From Zoogloea sp041914405 (lineage in GTDB: Bacteria; Pseudomonadota; Gammaproteobacteria; Burkholderiales; Rhodocyclaceae): DNA of 64,000 nucleotides. The notes under the pieces were generated by a model. It was not told the origin of the DNA. It ran no database searches and worked only from the letters and a program-made list of their open reading frames with translations. The translations under genes and the position numbers were made by a program. The stretch lies in contig NZ_JAYSDK010000022.1 of NCBI RefSeq assembly GCF_041914405.1, forward strand, positions 1-64,000, written 5' to 3'. Shown piece by piece: positions 7,645-15,749 of this stretch (the first letter of the stretch is position 1; each line of letters starts with the position of its first letter).

Positions 7645-9450
7645 CTAGCCCCGGCCGAGGCCGGCGGCTAGCGCCGCACAGGCAGTAGGGGCGAGGCTTA
7701 CACGGAGCAGGCCGCGAAGGCCGTTGCCGACGAAGAGGGCTTCTGCCTGGTTTAGATCGTCCAAGGTCAGCGTGACTTCCCGTGCCTGCCCTTCGCGCAG
7801 CAGGCGGCGGCGCAGGACGCCGTTGAGCAAGCCTGCATCCTGCGGCGGCGTTAGTAGTTCCCCGTTTTTCTGCACGAACAGATTGCTGCGGGCGCCTTCC
7901 GTCAGTTCTGCCCGTTCGTTGAGAAACAGGGCGTCGAAGTGTCCCTCGCCCATGACCCGGGTGAGTTCCTGATCGTAGAGCTTCCTGGCCGTTGTCTTGT
8001 GGCGCAGCAGCGGGTCGTCGCTGCGGACCCGATAAGGCGACAGCACTACCGTCGGGGCATTGCTCGGTGCCCCGGTGCTGAGTGGCGCCGTTTCGACGCG
8101 GAAGTCGCCCTGTTGGCCCAGGGTGATGCGGACCCGCAGCGGCGTATCGCCATCGATTGAGGCCAGCGCGTCGCGGAAGGTGTCGCCCTTGAAGGGGAAG
8201 CCGAACCAGCGGGCGGAATCGGACAGGCGTTCCAGGTGTTCAGCCAGGAAGGGAAAGGCCTGCTCTTCTGTCGGCGCATAACGCAGGGTTTCGATCAGCC
8301 GCAGGGGGGTGGGCAGGGCGGTGAGGAAGCGTGCCTTGAGATGGCATTCTGCCCATTCCCCGGCCGGGCTGGAGTCGTAGACAACCCCGCTCCCCACATT
8401 GAGCCGCGCGTGGCCGTCTGCGTCGGTGAGCAGTGTGCGGATCGGTACGCTGAAGCGGAAATCACCGCCGGGCCGGATGAAGCCCAGCGCCCCGCAATAC
8501 ACGCCGCGGGGGGTCGCCTCCAGTTCGTGGATGATCTCCATCGCGCGGATTTTGGGCGCACCGGTGATCGATCCACAGGGGAACAGCGCCCGGAAGATCT
8601 CCGCCAGCCCGGCGGAAACCGGCTCGGCGACGACACGGGAGATCATCTGCCAGACCGTCGGGTAGGGCTCGACGTGGAACAACTCGTCTACCCGCACGCC
8701 GCCGGGGGGGGCCAGCCGGCCCATGTCGTTGCGGATCAGGTCCACGATCATCACGTTCTCGGCGCGGTCCTTCTCGGACGTGCTGAGGGTGGCCGGGTCG
8801 GCGTGGCGTGGTGCGGTGCCCTTCATCGGCAGGCTGCTGAGGGTCTTGCCGCGGCGTTCCAGGAACAGCTCTGGCGAGCGCGACAGGATGCTGCCGCCGG
8901 CGTGGCGGATGAAGGCGCCGTAGCGGACCGGCTGGGCCGCGCGCAGGGCCTGATACAGGGCCGCCGGCGCACCATAGGCCTGGCCGCTGAAGGGGAAGGT
9001 GTAGTTGACCTGGTAGCAGTCGCCGTCGGCGATGTAGCGGCGGATGCGTTCGATGTGTTCGAGGTAGGCGGCCTCGCCGATGTCCGCCTGCAGCGCACCG
9101 ACGCCGCAGGGGGCGTCGCCGGCCTGGTTCGCTAGCCAGGCTTCACTGGCGACGGCATCCAGCCACTCGCCGCGCTCGAAAATCCAGGCCTGGAGTAGCG
9201 GGCCGTGTCCGCTCTGTAGCAAGGGACGCAGGCGGGGCTCGATGGCGTAGCCGAGCTCGTAGGCGGCGGCCACGGCGACCCAAGCGCCTTGGCGGGCGGC
9301 TTCATCGAGGCGTTGCAGGCACGCCTGCCAGCCGTCTGCGTCATGGCAGACGACTTCCTCTATCAGACCGGTGAGCAGCCAAGCGCCGCCATCGGCGTCG
9401 AGCTTGTTGTCGAAAAAGGCGAAGGGGGGAGGCGGGGATTCGATGGGCAC
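7645..9450 (-). CDS. pabB: Aminodeoxychorismate synthase component I fused to aminodeoxychorismate lyase (PabB-PabC)
   Basis: This 601-residue bifunctional enzyme makes p-aminobenzoate for folate. The first ~365 residues are the chorismate-binding PabB domain, with SLPMKGTAPRH and the PCGSITGAPKIRAMEII signature. The remainder is a class IV aminotransferase-fold PabC lyase, with the PLP lysine in LLRHKTTARKLYD and the EGARSNLF motif. The glutamine amidotransferase PabA is not in the window and would have to be supplied in trans. The pathway link to folA/thyA is functional only; those genes are not in the same operon. Confidence 0.93.
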   Translation of the reverse strand: MPIESPPPPFAFFDNKLDADGGAWLLTGLIEEVVCHDADGWQACLQRLDEAARQGAWVAVAAAYELGYAIEPRLRPLLQSGHGPLLQAWIFERGEWLDAVASEAWLANQAGDAPCGVGALQADIGEAAYLEHIERIRRYIADGDCYQVNYTFPFSGQAYGAPAALYQALRAAQPVRYGAFIRHAGGSILSRSPELFLERRGKTLSSLPMKGTAPRHADPATLSTSEKDRAENVMIVDLIRNDMGRLAPPGGVRVDELFHVEPYPTVWQMISRVVAEPVSAGLAEIFRALFPCGSITGAPKIRAMEIIHELEATPRGVYCGALGFIRPGGDFRFSVPIRTLLTDADGHARLNVGSGVVYDSSPAGEWAECHLKARFLTALPTPLRLIETLRYAPTEEQAFPFLAEHLERLSDSARWFGFPFKGDTFRDALASIDGDTPLRVRITLGQQGDFRVETAPLSTGAPSNAPTVVLSPYRVRSDDPLLRHKTTARKLYDQELTRVMGEGHFDALFLNERAELTEGARSNLFVQKNGELLTPPQDAGLLNGVLRRRLLREGQAREVTLTLDDLNQAEALFVGNGLRGLLRVSLAPTACAALAAGLGRG

Positions 9451-9544
9451 GGGCCGAGTTTACTGCGCCGCGGCACGGCATGCAGAAGCGTGAAGGACTA
9501 CTCCCTGCCCCTGCTGGCGCAGGTGGCAGGGGGGCGGAGGGCTG

Positions 9545-10684
9545 TTACAGCAGTGGGCTGGCGTGCTCGCCGCGCTCATACACCACATGGGCGCGGCCGA
9601 CCAGCAGCGGATCCAGCGAGCCGATGTGCTCCAGATCCTTGTTGGCGTAAGGCAACTTGTGGAGCACATAGCGCATGGCGTTGAGGCGTGCGCGCTTCTT
9701 GCAGTCCGACTTGATCACCGTCCATGGGGCGTCGGCGGTGTCGGTGTGGAAGAACATGGCTTCCTTGGCCTTGGTGTAGTCGTCCCACTTGTCGAGGGAT
9801 GCGAGGTCCACCGGGCTGAGCTTCCATTGCTTGAGCGGGTGCGTTTCGCGTTCCTTGAAGCGGCGGCGTTGCTCCTTTTGGCTCACCGAGAACCAGAACT
9901 TGATCAGGTGCACGCCGCTGCGCACCAGGTGGCGCTCGAACTCCGGCGTCTGGCGCATGAACTCGAGGTATTCGTCAGGGCTGCAGAACCCCATCACGCG
10001 CTCGACGCCAGCACGGTTGTACCAGGAGCGGTCAAACAGCGCGATCTCACCAGCGGTGGGCAGGTGCTGCACGTAGCGCTGGAAATACCATTGGCCGCGC
10101 TCGGTTTCGCTGGGTTTTTCCAGCGCGACGACGCGGGCACCCCGTGGGTTGAGGTGTTCCATGAAGCGCTTGATGGTGCCGCCCTTGCCAGCCGCGTCGC
10201 GCCCCTCGAAGAGGATCACCACGCGTTGGCCGGTTTCCTTGACCCAGGCCTGCAGCTTGAGCAGTTCGACCTGCAGGCGGTACTTCTGCTTCTCGTACGC
10301 CTTGCGCGACATCAGGTTCTTGTACGGATAGCCACCTTCGCGCCAGCCATCGGCGAGTTCTTCGTCCGGGTGGGAGGGCAGCTTCTTGTAGACGGCTTCG
10401 TCTTCGGCGAGCAGCGCGTTGCGCAGTATCGCCGCATCGTCGGGTGACGCGCCGGCCATGATGGCCTGCAGGGTTTCGGCGATGCTGTGGGCGTCGTGTC
10501 TGGCCAGGGTGGCGACGATGTCGCTCACCGCGCTGGCTTTGGCGTCCTGGGCGGCCTCGACGGCCTCGTCCACGACGAAGCGCTCAATGCCGGCGGGCGT
10601 GTGGCGCGGCGCGGTGTCGCCGCTGGAGACTCGTCGGGCGTTCTTGGCGGTGGTGCCGGATGCCTTGTTGTTCTGGTCAGTCAT
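9545..10684 (-). CDS. ppk2: Polyphosphate kinase 2 (class I)
   Basis: The 379-residue protein transfers phosphate between polyphosphate and nucleotides (class I enzymes use NDP/NTP). A ~110-residue N-terminal extension precedes the single PPK2 kinase core. The Walker A is GRDAAGKGGT (161-170), Walker B is LFDRSWYNRA (216-225), and the lid region with KEQRRRFKERETHPLKQWKLSPVD-type sequence follows. I start at the ATG at 10684 (MTDQNNK); a longer frame begins at 10723 but has no better ribosome site. The next gene upstream on the strand, 10731-11642, is 46 nt away and may be co-transcribed. Confidence 0.93.
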   Translation of the reverse strand: MTDQNNKASGTTAKNARRVSSGDTAPRHTPAGIERFVVDEAVEAAQDAKASAVSDIVATLARHDAHSIAETLQAIMAGASPDDAAILRNALLAEDEAVYKKLPSHPDEELADGWREGGYPYKNLMSRKAYEKQKYRLQVELLKLQAWVKETGQRVVILFEGRDAAGKGGTIKRFMEHLNPRGARVVALEKPSETERGQWYFQRYVQHLPTAGEIALFDRSWYNRAGVERVMGFCSPDEYLEFMRQTPEFERHLVRSGVHLIKFWFSVSQKEQRRRFKERETHPLKQWKLSPVDLASLDKWDDYTKAKEAMFFHTDTADAPWTVIKSDCKKRARLNAMRYVLHKLPYANKDLEHIGSLDPLLVGRAHVVYERGEHASPLL

Positions 10685-10730
10685 GGCGGTATCTTCTTTG
10701 AGCGGGGAGGAGCGACGTGGCAAGGGCGGG

Positions 10731-11642
10731 TCAGCCCGCGAGGCGGGCGCAGCGTTCCGCGTAAGCCTTGCAGCGTTCTATGAACTCGGTGGTGCTCTTG
10801 GGCATGGGCGTCCTTGCCCGGGTGATGTAGCTCACCAGGTCGCGCCCCTGCTGGAGCAGCAGGCGTCCGTCGGCGACGACGTGCTGCTTTTCGACATTGG
10901 CGGGCATCGCATCTTCATTGAAGTGACGGCACAGGCGTTCGGCCGCGGTGACGAAGCTGGTCCAGATGTCGAAGATGTCCGGGTCGGTGCGCAGGGTCTC
11001 GGTTTTGACCTGGGCGGCACGGGCAAAGGCGCGAATGTGGGGCTGGATGCCCAGGAAACAGGGGAGGGTGTCGAAAGTCTCGACCATCGCGTCGGCAATC
11101 CGGTCGATGTCCCGCAGGGTCATGCCGATCTTGACGTAGCGGCTCTCGTAGAAATCCTCCAGCGGAATCGAAAAGGCCTTGAAGGGCTCGCCCCACAATT
11201 CGTCGATGCCTTCCTCGCCGGAACGGTGCAGCACGAGGCGGCCGAGGCCGAGGGCTTCCTGCAGGCAGCGCCCGCATTCGCGCATCAGCGCGTTGTCCGA
11301 CTGGATCTCGATGCCAACGCTCTGCAGTTCGACCAGCTTGGTGAAGATGTCCGCCGCCCGGTTGAACAGGGCGCCGGCCAGCATGGCGCCCTTGACCCGC
11401 CGGCGGTCTTCGTTGGCCTCATCCTCATAGCTCTTGCGGGCTTCGTTCAGGCGGCTGCCCGGGATGTTGAGCCCGTGCTCGACGTGATTGAACAGGCGGC
11501 GGGTGAGGGCGCCGATCAGCTTGCGCTTGGCCTGCAGGGTATCCTCGGGTACCTGGTAAATCTTGACCCAGTAGCCGGAGTAGAAGACCCGTTCACGTCC
11601 GTCGATGATCTGCTTGGTGCCTTCGGGAACGTTGCTGTTCAT
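10731..11642 (-). CDS. Conserved-looking hypothetical protein upstream of ppk2
   Basis: It encodes 303 residues, soluble and mostly helical by composition, with no signal peptide, no membrane segment and no motif I recognise. The N-terminus has an RERVFYSGYWVKIYQ beta-like stretch; the middle is rich in charged helices and contains two closely spaced cysteines (ECGRC). Codon use and GC3 match neighbours, so it is a real gene. It precedes ppk2 on the same strand and could act with polyphosphate metabolism, but that is context only. Confidence 0.65.
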   Translation of the reverse strand: MNSNVPEGTKQIIDGRERVFYSGYWVKIYQVPEDTLQAKRKLIGALTRRLFNHVEHGLNIPGSRLNEARKSYEDEANEDRRRVKGAMLAGALFNRAADIFTKLVELQSVGIEIQSDNALMRECGRCLQEALGLGRLVLHRSGEEGIDELWGEPFKAFSIPLEDFYESRYVKIGMTLRDIDRIADAMVETFDTLPCFLGIQPHIRAFARAAQVKTETLRTDPDIFDIWTSFVTAAERLCRHFNEDAMPANVEKQHVVADGRLLLQQGRDLVSYITRARTPMPKSTTEFIERCKAYAERCARLAG

Positions 11643-11760
11643 GGTCCGTTTTTGGCAATGGTTTTGAAGCAGCCTGAAAACTGCGAAAGGTGAAATTCTG
11701 CACTAGAAAGTCGTGTCGGATGTAACCCCTCTGCAATTTCCCGTCAGCTGGGTCACGCTT

Positions 11761-13035
11761 TCAGACCAAACCGTCCAGAATCTGGACAGTCACGTCATCA
11801 CCGGCAGCCACGTCGCCCTGCCCAGGGCCAAGGACGATGAAGCAGTTGGCTTCGGTCATCGAGCGCAGGATGCCCGAGCCCTGGGCACCAGTGGTGCGCA
11901 CCTTCCATTCGCCATCCTCCGCGTAAAGCTGGCCGCGCAGGAATTCGGTGCGGCCGCGGCCCTTGCGGATAGATACCGTGCACATGGCGCGGAGTTCGGG
12001 CGGTTCGCCCGGCGCCTCGACGCCGGCCAGGCGCAGCAGGGCCGGACGGGCGAACTGGTAGAAGGTGACCATCACGGCGACCGGATTGCCGGGCAGGCCG
12101 AACAGCCAGGCCCCGTCTCCATCAGCGCCGATGCGACCGAAGGCCATTGGCCGGCCGGGCTTCATGGCGATCTTCCAGAACAGCACCTCGCCGAGCTTGT
12201 CCATCATGCTGCGGGTGAAGTCGGCCTCGCCGACCGACACGCCGCCGCTGGTGATGACCACGTCGGCGATCGAGGCGGCTTCGCGGAAGCTGCCTTCCAG
12301 GGCTAGCGGGTCGTCGCGCACCACGCCCAGGTCGATGACCTCGACGCCGAGGCGGGTGAGCATGCCGAACAGGGTGTAGCGGTTGCTGTCGAAGATCTCG
12401 CCCTCGTGGGCAATGGTGCCGAGCGGCACGACTTCGTCGCCGGTGGAGAAGATCGCCACCCGCAGGCGGCGCCGGACGCTGATTTCGCTGATGCCGAGGG
12501 AGGCAATCAGGCCCAGCTCGGCAGGGCGCAGCAGCTTGCCTGCGGGCAGGGCAGGGCTGCCTGCCTGCAGGTCCTCGCCGGCCCGGCGCACGTTCTGGCC
12601 CGCGCGCTGGCCCGCTGGAATCGTGACCTGGTCGTCGAGGGGGGTGACGACTTCCTGCATGACCACGGTGTCCACGCCCGCCGGCAGCGGGGCGCCGGTC
12701 ATGATGCGGACGGCTTCTCCCTGGCCGACGGCTCGCGGGAAGGGGCGCCCGGCATAGGCGCTGCCAATGACCTGCAGCGTCGTCGGGCCGTCGCCGTGCA
12801 GGTCGGCACAGCGCAGCCCGTAGCCATCCATCGCGGAGTTGTCGTGGGCCGGCACGTCGATCGGCGAGATGACCGCTTCGGCGAGGACGCGGCCGAGGGC
12901 TTCCCGCAGCGGCAGGTGTTCGACGCCCTCGATCGGCGCCACCGCGTCGAGGATCAATTGGCGGCCCACGGCGACCGGCAAGGCGTTCGGGTCGTAGGCG
13001 TCGTGGCAGGTGAATTGCTGGCTCAGGGACGTCAC
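11761..13035 (-). CDS. moeA: Molybdopterin molybdenumtransferase
   Basis: This 424-residue enzyme inserts molybdenum into adenylylated molybdopterin, the last general step of cofactor synthesis. The DNSAMDGYG motif (64-72), TGDEVV (around 210) and SGGVSVGEADF (around 265-275) are the MoeA active-site segments, and the C-terminal domain IV is complete. Translation begins at GTG, which overlaps the mobA stop (GTGA). It is the last gene of moaA-mobA-moeA. Confidence 0.96.
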   Translation of the reverse strand: MTSLSQQFTCHDAYDPNALPVAVGRQLILDAVAPIEGVEHLPLREALGRVLAEAVISPIDVPAHDNSAMDGYGLRCADLHGDGPTTLQVIGSAYAGRPFPRAVGQGEAVRIMTGAPLPAGVDTVVMQEVVTPLDDQVTIPAGQRAGQNVRRAGEDLQAGSPALPAGKLLRPAELGLIASLGISEISVRRRLRVAIFSTGDEVVPLGTIAHEGEIFDSNRYTLFGMLTRLGVEVIDLGVVRDDPLALEGSFREAASIADVVITSGGVSVGEADFTRSMMDKLGEVLFWKIAMKPGRPMAFGRIGADGDGAWLFGLPGNPVAVMVTFYQFARPALLRLAGVEAPGEPPELRAMCTVSIRKGRGRTEFLRGQLYAEDGEWKVRTTGAQGSGILRSMTEANCFIVLGPGQGDVAAGDDVTVQILDGLV

Positions 13036-13637
13036 TGCGGGATATCTCCAGGATGGTGGGCGCGGAGCTCGTCCGTCGTGTTGATGTTGGTGAAGGCCTC
13101 GGCCTCGTCGTCGAAGCTACAAACTACCCAGCGCAGGCGCTGCAGCCAGCTTTCCATGCGGCGCCCGCCTGCGCGCAGGAAGGCCTGCAGGTCGGCCAGC
13201 ACGTCGCTGCGCATCAGCGCGAAGACAGGATGCAACTGTTCGCCGGTGCGGGCAACGGCCACGCTGGCCTCGCCGGCGGCCAGCGCGTCGGCCAGACGCG
13301 GCACCAGGTCGGCGGGCAGGAAGGGGGAGTCGCACGGAGCGCAGGCCAGATAGGGCGTCCTGCATGCGGCCAACCCGGCCTCCAGGCCGGCCAGTGGGCC
13401 GGCGAAGTCGTCGCGCAGGTCAGCGATGACGGCGGCGCCCAGGCTGGCGTAGGTGTCGCCATTGCGGTTGGCGTTGATGAGGACGGAACCCACCTGCGGG
13501 GTCAGGCGGGCCAGCACGTGAGCGGCCAGCGGGCGTCCGTCGAGCGGCACGAGCCCCTTGTCGACACCGCCCATGCGGCGCCCCAGTCCACCGGCGAGGA
13601 TCAGGCCGCTGATGTCGTCCCTGCTGGGCACTTCCAT
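13032..13637 (-). CDS. mobA: Molybdenum cofactor guanylyltransferase
   Basis: This 201-residue protein attaches GMP to Mo-molybdopterin to give the bis-MGD form used by DMSO-reductase-family enzymes. The nucleotide-binding motif LILAGGLGRRMGGVDKGL lies at 12-29, and a CAPCDSPF metal/GTP-binding segment near 103. I use the ATG at 13637, one base after the moaA stop; the long open frame upstream of it is the shadow of moaA. It overlaps moeA by 4 nt. Confidence 0.95.
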   Translation of the reverse strand: MEVPSRDDISGLILAGGLGRRMGGVDKGLVPLDGRPLAAHVLARLTPQVGSVLINANRNGDTYASLGAAVIADLRDDFAGPLAGLEAGLAACRTPYLACAPCDSPFLPADLVPRLADALAAGEASVAVARTGEQLHPVFALMRSDVLADLQAFLRAGGRRMESWLQRLRWVVCSFDDEAEAFTNINTTDELRAHHPGDIPQ

Positions 13638-13638
13638 C

Positions 13639-14727
13639 TCAGCCCCCGATGTAGGACATCTCGATTTTGCGCAGGGCGGCTGTTTCGGCCGTGCGGATCT
13701 CCGAGTAGCGGTCGCCGCGGCCCTGCCAGACCTGGCCGATGGCGGCCGACAACTCGGCATCGCTGTGGCCGCTGCGCAGCAGCGTGCGCAGGTCATGGCC
13801 GCTCTGGGCGAACAGGCAGGTGTACAGGCGCCCTTCGGTGGACAGCCGGGCCCGCGTACAGGTGGAACAGAAGGCCTGGGTGACCGACGAGATGACGCCG
13901 ATCTCGCCGCCGCCGTCCTGGTAGCGCCAGCGCTCCGCCACTTCGCCGGTGTAGTTGGGATCGACCGGCTCCAGCGGGAATTCGGCATGGATGCGGCGGA
14001 CGACTTCGGCCGACGGCACCACGTCGTCCATCCGCCAGCCGTTGGAACTGCCCACGTCCATGAATTCGATGAAACGCAGGATGTGGCCGCTACCGCGGAA
14101 ATGGCGGGCCAGCGGCAGGATCTCATGGTCGTTGAGGCCGCGTTTGACGACCATGTTGATCTTGATCGGCCCGAGCCCGGCGGCGGTGGCGGCGTCGATG
14201 CCCTTTAGCACGTCGGCGACCGGCACGTCCATGTCGTTCATCGCCCGGAACACGGTGTCGTCGAGGGAGTCCAGGCTCACCGTGACGCGCTTCAGGCCCG
14301 CGGCCTTGAGGGCGGCTGCCTTCTTGGGGAGCAGAACGCCATTGGTGGTGAGGGTGACCTCGATGCCCGGAATGGCGGCCAGTTGAGCAATAAGCTGCTC
14401 CAGATTGCGGCGTAGCAGCGGCTCGCCGCCGGTCAGGCGGATCTTGCTGACGCCGTGGGCGGCGAAGAGCCGGGCCACGCGGGTGATCTCCTCGAAGGAC
14501 AGCAGGGATTCCCGCGGCAGGAAAGCATAGTCCTTGTCGAAGACCGCCTTCGGCATGCAATACACGCAGCGGAAGTTGCAGCGGTCGGTGACCGAGATGC
14601 GCAGATCCCGCAACGGGCGGCCACGGCTGTCGAGCAGGCGCCCGGTAGGGGCGGTGAGCTCCCGCGGGATCTTCGGCAATTGCCGGAGCAGGCGCTCGTC
14701 GGCGAGGGGAATCACTCTCTGGTTCAT
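13639..14727 (-). CDS. moaA: GTP 3',8-cyclase (radical SAM)
   Basis: The 362-residue protein starts molybdopterin synthesis from GTP together with MoaC. The SAM-binding cluster is C50-x3-C54-x2-C57 (CNFRCVYC); the second, substrate-binding [4Fe-4S] site is in FCSTCTRARL plus a downstream Cys (LYTCLF). The chain ends in Gly-Gly, required for GTP binding in this family. The start MNQRVIPL at 14727 is chosen because further upstream the frame is not protein-like. It is the first gene of the operon. moaC, moaD and moaE are not in the window. Confidence 0.96.
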   Translation of the reverse strand: MNQRVIPLADERLLRQLPKIPRELTAPTGRLLDSRGRPLRDLRISVTDRCNFRCVYCMPKAVFDKDYAFLPRESLLSFEEITRVARLFAAHGVSKIRLTGGEPLLRRNLEQLIAQLAAIPGIEVTLTTNGVLLPKKAAALKAAGLKRVTVSLDSLDDTVFRAMNDMDVPVADVLKGIDAATAAGLGPIKINMVVKRGLNDHEILPLARHFRGSGHILRFIEFMDVGSSNGWRMDDVVPSAEVVRRIHAEFPLEPVDPNYTGEVAERWRYQDGGGEIGVISSVTQAFCSTCTRARLSTEGRLYTCLFAQSGHDLRTLLRSGHSDAELSAAIGQVWQGRGDRYSEIRTAETAALRKIEMSYIGG

Positions 14728-14751
14728 CTCTGTGCAGGACGGATGCGGGCA

Positions 14752-14770
14752 GGCGCCGTTATACGGCGCC
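14752..14770. promoter_or_regulatory. Perfect dyad in the moaA promoter region
   Basis: GGCGCCGT-TAT-ACGGCGCC, an 8-bp-arm inverted repeat, lies 25 nt upstream of moaA. Read on the minus strand it contains TATAAC, which could be the -10 element, so a protein bound here would cover the promoter. It could also form a hairpin in the leader. The remainder of 14771-14920 holds a weak hairpin (about 14879-14915) after the lipoprotein stop. Confidence 0.4.
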
Positions 14771-14920
14771 CATGGGCCATTGCGCCTTGTTCTGGGGTAA
14801 GACGTGGGGCGCCTTCCTGCAAAAATTATGGGGCGCAGGGCGGTGAAGGACAACCCGGCCGACAGGAGGGATAACCCGTAGGCGACTCCACGGCTGGAGA
14901 CGCCCGCGGGTTTCAAAGGA

Positions 14921-15709
14921 CTATTTGCTGAACGGCAGGACGACGGCCCTGCCTTGGTCGGTGGTGATGCCGACGACGGTGAGGCGGGACTTGTCGCCGT
15001 TGAGGGTGGCGATGCCGTCAAAGGTGGTGAGGGTGCTGCCGGGACAGCTCTCCACGAAGTGGGCCGTATAGGCACTTGCTGTCGTTTGTGCCGTCAGCGT
15101 GCCGGTGTAGGTGCAACCCGTGGTGGATACGCCGGCGATCGCCCCGCTGCCTGCGCCAACCGACCAGCTCAAGGTCTGGGTGCCGCCGCCGGCACTACCT
15201 TTCCAGGTACCGACAACGTCGGCCTGGATGGCGGGCGTGGCCAGCGCGTCCTGTTGGGTGACTGCCAGCGCCGTGGCGCCGAGTCCGCTGAAGCTGAGTG
15301 TCTTGGGCGTGGTGCTCAGGCTGGCTTGTATGCCACCGCTGACGGTAACCGGCGACGTGTTTCCGGCAAGCGCATAGATCTTCCCGCTGACCGTGGCCTG
15401 GTTGTCGATCGCCAGGATGTCCAGTTGCGACAGGTCCTGGGCCAGCACCCAGGCCGTCGCGGTATTGCCGGCGCCGGGCAGGATGATCGCCGTGAAGGCG
15501 GTCGTGGCGCCGGTCGTGCTCCAGCGGCCCTGCAGTGCGCTGGTGTCCAGCGTGCTCGGTGTGGGGGTCGGTGTGGGGGTTGGGGTCGGAGTGGGGGCCG
15601 CACTGGTGCCACCGCCACCACCGCCTCCACAGGCAGCAAGCAGGACCGAGGTGCCGACGGCGAGAACAGTTGGAAGCAGGAGGCTGGAGCGGAAATGTGT
15701 CGTTTTCAT
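14921..15709 (-). CDS. Putative lipoprotein with Pro-Thr linker
   Basis: It encodes 262 residues. A signal peptide with lipobox LLAAC (Cys27) is followed by a glycine run and a (PT)n spacer of about 14 residues. The remaining ~210 residues are threonine/serine/alanine-rich, apparently beta-strand, and contain a later Cys pair (TTGCTY and VESCPG). This fits an outer-membrane-anchored or periplasmic lipoprotein of unknown role. The family is not recognised. It begins 40 nt after the stop of the giant DUF4347 protein on the same strand and is probably in the same transcript, so it may help anchor or display that protein. Confidence 0.7.
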   Translation of the reverse strand: MKTTHFRSSLLLPTVLAVGTSVLLAACGGGGGGGTSAAPTPTPTPTPTPTPSTLDTSALQGRWSTTGATTAFTAIILPGAGNTATAWVLAQDLSQLDILAIDNQATVSGKIYALAGNTSPVTVSGGIQASLSTTPKTLSFSGLGATALAVTQQDALATPAIQADVVGTWKGSAGGGTQTLSWSVGAGSGAIAGVSTTGCTYTGTLTAQTTASAYTAHFVESCPGSTLTTFDGIATLNGDKSRLTVVGITTDQGRAVVLPFSK

Positions 15710-15749
15710 GGGCAGAAACCGGTGAGTCTTGAATGTTCGGGCTGGCGGT

